The position numbers were made by a program, and so were the translations under genes. Positions 42,993-55,180 of a DNA stretch of 64,000 nt are shown piece after piece. The notes beneath the pieces are model-generated. The model ran no database searches. It was not told where the DNA came from and saw only the letters and a program-made list of their open reading frames with translations. Each line of letters begins with the position of its first letter. Position 1 is the stretch's first letter. Origin of the DNA: Capitulum mitella (taxonomy: Eukaryota; Arthropoda; Thecostraca; Pollicipedomorpha; Pollicipedidae); the NCBI GenBank assembly GCA_030062745.1, contig CP099846.1, positions 6,507,432-6,571,431 on the forward strand, given 5' to 3'.

Positions 42993-43717
42993 GACGTAAT
43001 GAGAGCACACTCAACCAAACTGAGATCACATCGAAGACAAGACGACAGACTGGTCATGCTCTGTCGACAAGCTTACGTTCAAACGTTCACGCCGAAAACA
43101 GCACGTAATGGACTGAATACTTCCGACGGAGTTTGGAAAGATTGCCATCATTATCCAATTAGAGTGACGGCAGGGCGAAGGCAGACTTGCGGTTGACTGG
43201 CATCATGATAACAACGAGGATTAAGACAGACACGTAAGTGCAACAGACTCGGATCGACCGTTGAACAGACGGTGCAGATTCGCCCGGTGAAGTGGTCACG
43301 ACTGGGTAATTAGATATTGTTGAGATTGTGATGACCGCTCACGACGGGCTGACACTTCCACAGTGGTGGGGCAGCTTCCAAGCCCGCCATCGCCCAGGAG
43401 CCCCATCATGTCAGCCCGTCATCGCGTCATCTCGTCGATACACAATGACATCAGGGGAAGACGGGTAACGGACAGGATGGCAGGACGGAAAGCCGCCCTT
43501 GCCAACAGTGCCGGCCCGCGCCCGCTCCCAAAGCCTCGCCGCCAAAACAAGTACAGGCCGGCGGTTCTCAGAAGCGGTAACGCCCACCCCCGCATCTGGC
43601 CGGCCGCTGTGAGGTAACGACCGCGCGCCGCCCCCGGGCCACACTCTCCTGGGCCACAACGGGACGGCGGGCTCAGGAGAGGAGCCGGTGCCAGATGCCA
43701 GACAAGCCGGGGCCGGC

Positions 43718-43858
43718 CCGGTCTGTGTCTGGCCGGTCCGTGTCTGGCCGGTCCGTGTCTGGCCCGTCCATGTCTGGTCGGTCCGTGTCTGGCCCGTCCG
43801 TGTCTGGCCCGTCCGTGTCTGGACGGTCCGCGTCTGGCCGGGCAGCAGCGGATCAGTG
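43718..43858. repeat. 15-bp minisatellite, about 9 copies
   Basis: The unit is 'gtgtctggccggtcc' with variants (cccgtcc, catgtct). Because 15 is divisible by three, one frame reads VSGRS/VSGPS repeats, but there is no gene context, so it is treated as non-coding. Confidence 0.85.
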
Positions 43859-46640
43859 GGCCGTTGCTGAAGTGACGGCCCGGATAGGGTTACACCCCCC
43901 GGCAGGGGCAGGAGGCGACGGTGACGGTGCAGCCAGACGGAGGCGGAGCGGCGGACCAGGTACTGCCGACGGCACCGCATCCCCGCAGCTGGGGGAGGGT
44001 CACACGTCGATCCGCGGACGGCGCACGAGTGGGCGGCCATCGCCGGGGTGACGAGGGCGTGGTGCGCGCGGTCCGACCATTTATCGACCACCACGTGGCC
44101 TCAGCACCTCCTCCCTCTCCCCCTCCTCCACACAGACACACGCAGAGTCGGCATGAAATCGACACCGTCGCTAGGTCTGCCACCTGGCACTGAAGACAGC
44201 GGCTGTCTGCTGAACGACGCATGAGATGCAAAATCCACGTGCACTTTTTATTAACTGCAAAGGCACCTCTGTACATTTTTGCGACGGAGCTTTAAGAAAA
44301 ACGATTTGATCCATATCAGTCTTGGTATGCGGCACGAACAGGTGTGTTATCTGGCTGAATCATTAGCGTAATTTCGGCAGCGCTTGTACAAACTGCAACT
44401 CTTCAAACCCGTCGCAACGACGACGACGATATGGAATGGTAATCAAGACACGAGCACCCCTTGTCTCCAACAAGCATCAAATTGGTGTACACAACCTTGA
44501 ATCTGTTATCATTAGCTGTAGTGCCAGTTATCATACGCTCCGCAAATCTCTAATCCACTCGACAGCTCTGTACATAGTGACGACACAGGCTTAAAAAAAA
44601 TAAGAGGAAAAAACGAGAGCAGCGGGTGCCAGCGGCACTCTCAGCCTGCTGCAGCCCGGCCGGGGACGATCAGGGGTCTGCCCAGTCACCTCAGCTCAGC
44701 TCCTGCAGACGTCCACCACGGGAAACACCCAGCCCGAGGGCGTCCGTTTCTGCCCAGCGCGGTCAGACCCAGCCATTCAGCCATTCGTAACGACGCCGCC
44801 AAATGGCAGCCTCGGATAACAGCGGCGAACTGCGCGGCACTGCGCCAGGTTCGCCTCCTGTGTCTTCCGAAACTGCACACCGCAAGGTCGCACACACTAC
44901 TTGCCGATAGGCACGGTGTTCGAATCGGCCGGCGGCAATGTTCGCGATCGAACGCCAATGACTTGGAAAAGGCCTTGGAGCCACCTGAAAGTGATAACTG
45001 CTGGCCAGATACATAAAACCTGGGGGAGGGGTAGTTCCCTGACCATCCGCAATATGCAGCATGGTAAATCACGGCGCACAGCAAATTTCAAGTGCCCTCC
45101 GTGCTTTATACGTCCAGTTAGGCACTGGTCGTTTGTTATGCACGCAGGCCGCTCCATAGACGAAACAAAGACGGCACAGGGGAACGCGAAAGTGAGGAGC
45201 ATGAGCCACCCAAACGTCGGCACCCCTGCCTGCCGTCACGTCCCCACAGGCTGCATCCCTCCCTCCCCCAAATCCAGCATCCTCCTCCCTCCCAGCGCGC
45301 GGGCATTCACCGCAAACACACCTCGCCGTTCACACGTGAAGGGCTGGTGGGGGCCGGGGCCGGTTGGGAGCTCTCCCAGAGGGGGGGGGGGGGCGTGTTC
45401 GGAGGGGGAGGTCGGGAGTTCGGCTCACCTGGCCGGAGAAGACTGCGGGCGCCGCCGCGTCGCCGCCGCTGTAGCCGGGAATCGGTGCAGCCGCCGGGCG
45501 GCCGGGCAGGCCGAGCCACCCACCTCCCGCCCACACGGCGCGCGGCTGTCCGCCCAGCGGCGGGCCGCCGCCGCCGCCGCCGCCCACGGCCGCCGCCCGC
45601 CGCCCACGGCCCGGCGGCGGCCGACCTGGCGGCTACGTCGGCTCCACGGGCGGACCCAGCGCTCGGACCCGCGCTGAACGAGGCAGACCGCCAGAAACAG
45701 GAGAGGAGCCGGGTTATCTGGCCCGGAGGAGAGGTCAGAGACACCGACCGGGTGCAGGCGAACCAGGCAGGTCGGTCATTGGGAGAAAATGGGGAAGAAG
45801 CGATGTGCCTTACAGAGGTGCACCAGCAAGCAAAAAAATCGACAGAACCAGATCACGATACTCCAATCAGCAGGGGAGGCCCAAATATCATAGCATCAGA
45901 GCCAGAGGGTGCGACAGCCGACAGAAACATCTGCCCATTGACTGACGTGCACACATTTTACGTGACCTTTAAGTGACGTGTTCGTTTCGACTCGCTATAA
46001 ATCTTAAACATTCCGCCCATTGAATAAATGCCACATTCATGTTCCGGTATATTCAACGGGAAACATAAGGTAAATTTAGCAGCCAAAATCAGCACTCCCC
46101 AACAAACAATCAGGGCATTGGTCCGGAACAAAAGAATGGCAGCCACGACGATGTTTAGTTTCCACTAAGACGCGACTGTCTTTCCTGTCGGTCGACCCAG
46201 TTGCCGGTTGCCTTTCGTTCCCTGAGGAGACTCCAGGAAAGTAAGCCGGATGCAGTTCACCAGGTCACGTGCCTACCTGTCACTACGGTCTTCCTCTTCC
46301 GCCTTCCGTTCAAAGTTTCCCACTCGCCAAATCCGGCACTCAAACTTCTTCCGATTCCGTAATCCACACCAGCACTCCAGAGAATTCTCTTTTGGATGCG
46401 ACATTAGGTAACGTCGGCCATTAGCATAACCAGAGATCCAGGGCTTCGCATCATCAAGTACAGAATGGTCGGCAGCACCCCAGGGGGCCGGGTGGAGCAC
46501 TGAGACTACGTTTGGGAGCCGGGAGTCCTCTGACCGGCCCATTTCCATGACGGAGCTCCGTCGGCGGCCATTGGCGGCCTCAGACTGGTTATCTGAGGTG
46601 CGAACCACGCTCCCGGCCCGATAAGGTCCCCGGTACGACT
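43859..46640. other. Spacer with CpG island, no gene seen
   Basis: 43860-44100 and 45380-45760 are CpG-rich; the latter begins with a 13-base G run (45381-45393). Between them, 44220-45300 is mixed. No supported coding exon. The island at 45.4-45.8 kb could be a distal promoter of the zinc-finger gene. Confidence 0.35.
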
Positions 46641-46642
46641 AG

Positions 46643-46815
46643 TCCCAGGTACGACTACGTCCGCCGGACACGGCTAGTGGGCTCCGCCGGGCACAGCTAG
46701 TGACGTCCGCCGGACACGGCTAGTGGCCTCCGCCGGACACGGCTAGTGGCCTCCGCTGGGCACAGCTAGTGACGTCCGCCGGGCAAGGCTAGTGACGTCC
46801 GGTGAGCACGGTTGG
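46643..46815. repeat. 24-bp minisatellite, about 6.5 copies
   Basis: The unit is 'gacgtccgccggacacggct' plus 'agtg', alternating with a 'ggcctccgctgggcacagct' form. Two sub-variants alternate, pointing to stepwise duplication. 'ctag' sits in every unit. Confidence 0.85.
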
Positions 46816-49433
46816 CGACCGGCAGAGCATGACATGAGCGGCTATGCTCGCCGTCACCACGAGAGGCACTGGAGCAGGGCTCCGAGAAGTTCCCGTCAGT
46901 CGATACATTTCTCCCAAATCACGGACCGTCCTGGCAGCCGCTTTGAAGTGACGATTGAAGTGACTAGCATCAATGATTGTTTTCGTTTCCGAGGCGTGCT
47001 GTACGAAACGGATGACGACTGCAGTGCTGATAATTGGCTTTCGTGTGTCGGAACCTTTTTGCGGTGGCCCACAAGGTGCAGTCCCTCACGATGTCTGCAA
47101 AGTCTCGATTTTCCTCATTAACGAGCTTTTTCAGCGATAGCAACATACGAGGAGAATGCTGTTTAGCTCCGGATGCACGTATGAGCAGGTTGCCAGGACA
47201 ACAATGAATGTAATCTCGTTATACAAGAGCACAATGATACAGGTGAGTAAAATCTGCACGCTATGATATTTATTCGCTTATTAAAGTAATAACGTGTATC
47301 ATTATCAGTGCTGCCGCGTCGTAAATGTTAATGATTAGCACTTGTTGGCATGCAACAGATCCTCCATTTTAACCCTACATCGCGGAAAGAAGGAAACGCT
47401 TAACCATGCCTGATGACAACGGAGAAAAATGTTAGTACAGCGGCAAAATCCGGGACCAAATAAACTTCCGGCTTCTGAAGCTCCTTCATCGTATTCACGT
47501 GGTAATTCCGTGACAGCCGCGAGTTTCCCGGTGCTCGGGCGGTCGGCGCCGCGAGCTGCAGCCTTCCTGCGCCGGGAGCTGCGGTGACGCGGCGCGGCTG
47601 CAGATGACCAGGGCGGACCGCCGGCTCTGGCGGCGCCGAGGCTTCTTCTGACGCGCCCGCCGTCACTTCCCTGTGACGTCCGGCTGACGTCAGCCGGGTC
47701 AGCAAGGACCGAGGAAGTTCGTTTCCACGCCGTGGCGGTGCTGGTGACAGTTTTACGCGGTGTCATGCTCACTGGAGCACCAGAGTGCGATGAATGCCTG
47801 TTACTCTGCGAATTTAATTCCCAGCTGACTTCAGCCGTGGTTTGGCGTGGACTGTCAGAAAAACCTGGCGCCAGCCGGGAAAACGGAAATCAGCGGAACA
47901 GAAAGCACGCGAAAAACGAGTGGATGCGTGCCATGTGACTCGTTATCACGCGCCACGCAAAATGGGCGGCTACCGGTCCCACCAGACTCGAATTTCTGAC
48001 GCCGACGAAACGAGCCCAGAGGCGCGTTTTGTTATACCGTTCGTTACGAGAACGCTTTTCCCGAGCTGGAACGTGACTGATGCATTAGAGCAAAGGCCCC
48101 ACCGTCGTATCAGCTTGTACAGCTGCGACCCTGAAATGTCATCGCAGTTAAATGCGTCGTCGCGCGAAATAACCACAAAGTTCTGTCGCTCACACAGGGC
48201 TTTTGTTGCCACGTACAGTTCAAGGTTGAACACGGAGCAAGACACTCCTGGGACATCTGGCAAAAATAGCATGGCCCTCAAGGCATTGAAATTCCTCACA
48301 CGGTAATACCACCCGCATTGGACACTGTCTGCCTGCCAGCCGGAGCCGTCTATGGTTAGACATGGTGTTGGACAAACAAGCGGCCGTATATTTCTGAATG
48401 TCGCGCGCCCAGACGTCCGATTTGCAAGTCACTGGAGGGCCGGGTCCACATGCATTTCTGACGCGTCAGCAAGTCACCGAACTAATCCGGTGACGACACG
48501 AACTGGCGAAAAGACGTCACGTTCGGTTTGTTATGCCAATGTATTGCCTTCCACGTGAATTCAGAAAAGGTGCATAATTAGCTTTGCAGGCGGTCCCGAA
48601 ACCATTTGGAATTCATTGCAGTAGCAATGGATAAACCTACGAATACCGCTCACGTTTACCCAGCCCCTGCGCGAGGTTAATCAGACAAAGACGGACATCC
48701 TAGTGAGCTCGTTAAGGGACCTTTAAGTCTCGGAAAAGTTCAGAACAACGCTTGAATTACATAAGCGCCTGCTGAATTGTCAAACTTTGTGACGTTGAAC
48801 GTAGCTCCGTCTTTTTACGCATCGCAAAAAGTCAGAGACCGTGACAATGCTTGAGTTGGCCCATCCCGGATCATTGACCACTGAGATTGCGACAACAAGC
48901 ACGCATTTAAGATCACGCATGAGGCTCTAGAGAAATAACGCACCTTGTTTTCAGGCAACATCTATTGGACATGGTAAACATATGCAGCTCAGTTATGTTT
49001 GAGAGGTTCGTAAAACGCACACAGTAAAGAAAGGAAGCGCGGAGAAAAAGAGGGAGAGAAAGAGAGAGAAAGGGGAGAGAGAGAGAACTGCAGCCGATGG
49101 AATGTCGTTGAAATGGAAGGGGGACCACTCCCATATAAGTTCTGTCATCTGGTTGCATTATATGATGCTGTGTGACATCAGCGAGGACGAGGTATCTTCA
49201 GCCAGCCTACAGCTGATTTCCAGGGAGACGTCGGGGATCGCTAGCGTGTAAACCAGTGGTCAATAAGAAGGCCCAGAAAACAACCAGACCACATTTCTCC
49301 TCTTAATCTAGAGCTTCACGTGCCACTCATGGTTTTTTAGGGATACGAGGGACACAAAAACCTAGAAAGGGATTACTCACTGTCCCCTAAGGACAGCCAT
49401 GGAAAACCAGGATGTGCACAACAACCGGACCAG

Positions 49434-49485
49434 TCTGTCTGTCTGTCTCCTGTCTGTTTGTCTGTCTGTCTGTCTGTCCGTCTGC
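49434..49485. repeat. TGTC tetranucleotide microsatellite
   Basis: About a dozen 'tgtc/gtct' units with two interruptions. Simple repeat, no coding meaning. Confidence 0.85.
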
Positions 49486-50439
49486 AGATCTGTCTCCCCC
49501 GGATCAGACCCCAGTATCCAATAACACTGGATCGTCGCCGGCTGTGTTTCCCTGACAATAGTGTCAGAACCATCCGGTAAGCCATGCGCGAACGGCAAGT
49601 GGCCTGGACTAGCCTTCGAAGAGTCGTGCTGGTTAAAGGATTGTATAACACGGTCGAAAAGCAGGTTCCGATCCCGTCTTGTTGGTGTTTGACAGGAGGC
49701 AAATACGTCAGTCTCCCGGCGTTAGCCCCGCGCATGAATAAACTGCACGAGTCAGTGGCACAACGAAGACACGGATCAGCGAAAACCGCTTTAACTGTCG
49801 CGTGTAAAGTAAGCTATTCGTCCGACGGCTGGGCTCACTCGATGTACACGGAATACGGTTTTTTTCTGGCCCCTGCACGCACCAGGCACAACATGTAAAG
49901 GGACGGAAATCGAAGACGTTTTTGATGCTCATATTTAAACGAGAAAAAACTGGACCGTTCCAAAGAAAACAGCAGCCTTCACTTTGGAAAACTGAACCGG
50001 GTCAAGGAAGATGTTGCGGCTTGAACAAGGTATTCTGATGCGCGGCCAGATTTTCGTAAGCAACAGAGCACTGTTGTCCGTTTCTGAGCCGAACGGAAAG
50101 GACGGGTTAGGGTCGGGTCACGTGACGGTCCAAAACGGGCGTCTCTGCCGTCGCCGTCCAAATGTCGTCACAGCGCCGGACCGACATGGTCTGTACAAGC
50201 GCGAACTCCGTGCAGGCTCTCCCACAGATCACCATCAATTTCCTCTCGAAAGTGAGATACTGTCTCAGGCTGGATACGAGGCCGGCTTCATAACGGTACG
50301 ACCTTGTGGAAAAACGTCGAAAATGTTTCCGGGAGCACAGGACGAAGTGCTGATCTCATGCCCTCAAATTTCAAAAGGCACGTGGCAACCACGTGATGAC
50401 GGATTCATCAGGAACGCCAGCTCGGCGTGATCCCAACCG

Positions 50440-51130
50440 GTCCGGGGGCCGGGTCACTGACCTCTGCGTGCCGCCGGCCGTTACCTGGCCAGGGTCACGT
50501 GCTGGGCCGCTCCGTCGGCGTCCTGCGGCGCGTCGGCGTCGGCGGCTAGCACGTCTCTGGCGGCGGCGACGGCGGCGGCCCGTCCACCTCGCCGGCCACG
50601 ATCGATCTCGTCAGAGCGCGCCGCCACCCCTCGCGCGCGGCCCCTCCTCACCTCCCCTCCCCTCCCCTCCCCCTCCCGGCCTGTTTCACGGCCCACCCGT
50701 ACAGCCTCGGCGCCGCCCGACAGCCAAGGCCAGCCGGCGCGCCGCCGCGCGAGGCTGTACGCCGGCCGCGGCGGCCGGCCGGGGGCGCCCCTCTTCCCAC
50801 CACGGCGCCGCCGCCGCCGTCGCTGGCTCGGAGCTCCAGACACCTTTGTGCGGCCGAGCCAGGCTGCGCCGGGACCGGGCGGGGACTCGGCCAGGTGCCC
50901 TGGCTGAGGACCCTCGTAACCCCCCCCCCCGCCGGCCGCGCTCCCTCCCACTCTGGCACGTCGTCTTCAAGGCCTCGCCAGAACGGAAACGACGAGGAGC
51001 GGGGCGTTCACGGGCGAGATGGCGCAGAGGGGGAGAAAGGCGGGGAGATGTGTTTAACTGCGCTGCACGGAAACGCAGCGCGCAGAAAAAGCGCGCTGAC
51101 GTTTCCGCTGTCGCGATCGTGACGTTTGCA
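50440..51130. promoter_or_regulatory. CpG island, possible distal promoter
   Basis: The most CG-dense block in the 24-kb region upstream of the zinc-finger gene, bordered by ordinary DNA. Arthropod neural transcription factors often have far 5' UTR exons, so a distal first exon is possible; nothing in the sequence fixes a start site or direction. Confidence 0.3.
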
Positions 51131-52754
51131 TCCTTCCATATATGTTTTTAACCAGTGCCGGATACGTCATCCCCTTATACGTGGCTGGAGCCGCGTTCAT
51201 TTATGAAGCTCTCCATCAATCGCGTTTTTTGTCCACTGGCAAACGTTCAGTGGCACCATCCAGCTGTAGTAGTACTACGGCAAGGGCTTAGTAATGTATA
51301 AAAACAAGGTGGTTAGGGGAATTGTGTATCTCATTTTGAGGATGCTTCCTCTCATTTTGGGCGGCATTCCAGTTATTTACGGGGTCGTAAGAAGTCTACC
51401 TCCGTCTCCAGTGAATGAATGCTCCACAGCCAATGCATGCACTGGGGGCTGCTCAGTCGTTTTCATAACGTAACACAAGTCCAGTTGATAAATACGAGTC
51501 CGTGACCAACCAAAGGCCCTTTAGATCTCTCGCCGTCTCATTTTGTCATGACAACCTCCGTCTTCTAGGCCAGCGGAGCTAAATAGCTCTCGGATGAAAG
51601 AAATGCCAGATATTAAAAACTGCATGACACCAAGGGCTGCCAAATGTGGCACTGGACGCCGGCTCCTCGCCCTTTGACTGCTCCCAGCGAGCGTCTGGGC
51701 AGAGCTTTCCACCTCAGACATCAGTCATCAGAGTCCTCTATTGAGAACAGCTGGTCTGATCTCAATATAGGTGGCGTCTCAGTCTGGGGCCAAGGAATCA
51801 GGATTGGTCGCCGCATGCTGAAACTAAGCTTCCTATTGTGCACACTAGGTGACGTGAATTAAAGGTCCTTTGATTAGAGGTCGACCAATGGAAATTTTAA
51901 CACGACTACGTGACGTCTTCAAAGGAAGGGGTCACTTGAATTACGCCTCAGAGTCCCCGTCCATCGTATGCAAGTCCATCATATGTTGATACCCGTTACG
52001 ATCTGCGAAAGCGTAGCGTGCGGATGTGGGACGTAGTCCTAAGAGCTCATATCTGAACTGTCCTATACCGTATCGGCGGCTCAGCTCCGTTATCGGGGAG
52101 AGAGGGGAAGAGAGAGAAACTTTCTCGTTATGTGACAAGATCTGCATCAGCCGTATGATGCTTTATGGGAATAAAGATGAGAAAAATGTTTACTCTTCAC
52201 CAGTAGCGTGAGGAGCCGGCGGGGGTCAGAGGAATCATTTGAACCCCTCCCCTGGCCTTATGGCCAGAGATTTTCAAGAATTTGCTATTGTCATAAATTA
52301 TTTTGTTTAAAAGAGAACACGATTGAAAAGAAATGCACTTTTATTTTTCAAGGCTCCAGGTCAGTTTTGACAGGGACAATTTCCCCATCTTCCTAATGTT
52401 TATAATACAATGGGAAAAGACGTATCGACAGGTTTTATTTTAGCCTTGACCTCTACCCCCACGAAAGCTACCCTACTGCTCTCCATTCTAAAATGTTGCA
52501 CCGCTTCTGAGCGATACGTTTTGCGATTGCTAGCAGGTGATCATTTGGAGGCAGATCAGGTTGCGTGGGCTGTCACAGGGGTTTGAAGTCTCTCGTTACA
52601 TCTAATGATTGGACTGAGAAATGAGTTACAAACCGTTTAGAATCTTTTGAGTTGAACACAACTGGAAAGGAAAAAGAGAAGTATGAAAAGAGCCGCGATA
52701 GCCTTACCATGTGTTCCAGGTACTGCCAACAGTCAGATTATAAAAAGACATAAC

Positions 52755-52910
52755 CTTCTTTATCTCGGGATAGACTTGGGATTACACATAAAATTGCATA
52801 TATCAACAAGACTCAATGTTTCAGCTATAAACCATCGTCAGGATAGATAGCATAGATGAGATGATATGAGAGATGGCCCATAGCTGAAGCGCTGAAAGTG
52901 CCGTTCTTGC
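52755..52910 (-). mobile_element. Dispersed repeat copy C with head-to-head partner
   Basis: 52755-52850 is the reverse complement of the end of copy B at 31140-31245 (shared 'cccaag', 'atatatgca', 'agctgaaaca/ggctgaaacg', 'gatgg'). Right after it, 52872-52893 repeats 'gatggcccatagctgaag' in the opposite orientation, so the two ends face each other as an inverted repeat (arms 'tttcagctataaaccatc' and 'gatggcccatagctgaag') around about 40 bases. Confidence 0.5.
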
Positions 52911-53189
52911 ACTTGCACCGTTTGTTCTCAGCTCAGAGCAGCCATGTTGCGGCGCCGCGCGTTCGAAGAGGGGGAAGGGCTGTAAATATTTCTACTCAAG
53001 TTTCCCCAAAACTACGCCGCAATATTTGGATGTTATTTGGCCTACTGAGTATGGAGGGACGTACGCGACGGCTGTCGGTGCCACGTGCCATTTATCGCAA
53101 GCTATTGTGTCGTTTTGAGTCAAAAATTGTGGCTCTCGTCAAAAAGTTTGCGAGAGCTCTCGTGTTTCGTGAGCGACGGTATCCGTATG

Positions 53190-54080
53190 AATAGTCGAAA
53201 TGTCTTCTTGCCAATCGCGATTAGACGAATACTGTTTTGATCATTGACATTTAATCGACTGTGCAGAATGTCCAATGCAAAAATGCGAATGGCAAAATGG
53301 CATCTGCTCTTCCGAAATGTCGAATTCCTGGATGCTTTAAAGCATGCCAAAAAGTCGAATGCCATTTTGCCGATCACCACTTACTCAAACGCCACTTGCC
53401 GAATGGACAAATAGCCGAAACATATTTTTTGGCCGAATGTAGACAGGTGCAATTTTCGCCATCAGTCGAAGACTGGACTGAATGTCGATGGTTTGACGAG
53501 TCCAGCTGTCGCAATGCCGACCTGTCGAAACAAAGCTGTTATCGGATGTTGATGGAAACCCCAGCGTTCGTGATCTTAATTGATCTACGTCTTATCTTAC
53601 TTGTCTCGGCTAATTTATCTGAACCCGGCACTTAACCCGGGTATTTCGTCAGCCGGCACCTATGTCGGGGGAAGGGTCGGACGCCACCACTCAGTAATCT
53701 CGCCATGAATAAACTTAGCAATTTAATAAATTCAGCGAGTTGATAATTCCGCCTGATTCCGCTGATTAAAGGCCACCGACTACTCTTGATGATGCAGCTC
53801 TGCATATATCCGATTTCTGTACTTCCAAACTACAATTTAGGGCACAGCTCAGGCCAAAGGTCAATATTTGGCCGATTTGAGGCGTGTTGTCTTTTGCGTA
53901 CAAATCATACATCGCGTACATCCTAAGGCGCCAAACCGTCATGTGCAAAATGACAAAAAAATATAATCAGTTCGCCATTCGACCTTCTGGTTATTCGACT
54001 TTCCACACGTCAGCAAGAAGAATGTCGGCAAAAAAAGCATTGGGCCCTTTTGCATTCGACGAAATAGTATTCTTATTCAT
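53190..54080. repeat. Degenerate GTCGAA/GCCGAA motif array
   Basis: 53190-53560 is saturated with 'gtcgaatg', 'gccgaatg', 'gtcgaaat' and inverse forms every 10-30 bases, resuming at 53965-54065 ('cattcgac', 'ttattcgac'). 53630-53960 between them lacks it. It looks like an old repeat or transposon remnant; no open frame of interest. Confidence 0.45.
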
Positions 54081-54149
54081 CTAGCAGCCTTTCTGCTATC
54101 TGCCCTGTAACTGAGAACAACAGTCATACATGACTATTGTCCTAGTACA

Positions 54150-54413
54150 ATAGCGTAGCCTGAGGAGTGAGAGGAGTCAACCGACCCCCTACACAAATTC
54201 TCAGATGCTTCCAAAGATTTACCTGTTATCACCAATGATTTATTTTAAAGTTTAAATCTTTTAAAATGAAAACGTAATGTACACTTGGTTTCAAAATCTG
54301 GTGTACTATCTGATAGGGTTATTTTTCCCTTGTTTGTTATAAAATAGTAAAGTTCGAAGTCCTCTTTTTCAGTCTTGACCCATCCCTACCAAAATCCTGG
54401 CTACACCACTTCT
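54150..54413. mobile_element. Short candidate MITE with GYGTAGCC ends
   Basis: The left end 'agcgtagcctgagg' and the right end 'aaaatcctggctacaccact' are roughly inverted around 'gcgtagcc'/'ggctacac'. The right end is similar to 30238-30258, so the sequence is repeated in the window. The interior is AT-rich with no protein. Ends are imperfect and no clear target duplication was seen. Confidence 0.35.
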
Positions 54414-55180
54414 TCCTGTGGGGGTATGGAACAATCTATATTAGAAATTCTAAAAAGAGATGGGCTTCGCTGTCTTGTTTACCAATCCGGCCTCCTGGTA
54501 AAGTATGGTCGCTCTTTGTTTCATTATCAGTACTGACAAGGAACGGCGGGTGATAGTCCTTGTCGGAACGGACAAGCGTTTCGTTTAACGCATTGGGATA
54601 GCCAACACAACAGCCTGAGTACCATTTTTTCCTTAACAAGTGGTATCAAGCTGGAATGCAGAACATCCACGCTTCTGACAAGGATCAGCCTGGAGACGGG
54701 GTGCGACGCACTGCTGCTTCAAAATATTTTCACGATGTTGATGTCTGGCCTACTCATCTTATCACTCACATATCTGAAGGCCACTTGTCATCTTCATTTC
54801 CACATTTTCTGACATGGCCAAATGAAGCAAAGCATGCTTTGTGCGTGATGTAGGCACCTTTACATTCATAATAAGAATGGTATACCGTTTTGCGTTAGCT
54901 CTTTTGGCAACTGAACTTTTCGTCCAGCTGACGCGGCTGTAAAATCTATAAAATGCATGAAATGAATGCATTTAGGATTCATATCAATGAATATGTAAAT
55001 ATTCCTCAAAAGCCAGCTGTTTTATAGCTACCTGTACTATACGATAACTGTTGGTGCAGCGGTGCGGTCGTCCCACATTCCCTGCGCCAACCTGGCCCGG
55101 TCTGACCCTCTCGTTCTCCGCGCTCCGCTCTGGTGGGGCCCGCTGTAAAGACCGGTAGGCCCGGACTCGCCGACCCTCTC
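54414..55180. other. Spacer, no gene seen
   Basis: AT-rich sequence without long repeats or coding signal. 55060-55180 turns CG-rich as it enters the next segment. Confidence 0.35.

Larger units (their letters stand above)
46816..52734. other. Spacer upstream of the zinc-finger gene, no gene seen
   Basis: Contains (GA)n-rich DNA (49040-49086), a TGTC tetranucleotide array (49434-49485), a CpG island with CT-rich runs at 50440-51130 ('cccctcccct' near 50655) and AT-rich flanks. Open frames in the island are low-complexity and not believed. No RNA gene recognised. Confidence 0.4.

Noticed and set aside
50481-51151. Plus- and minus-strand frames in the 50.5-51.1 kb CpG island
   Set aside because: GC-driven low-complexity translations; no splice or domain support.
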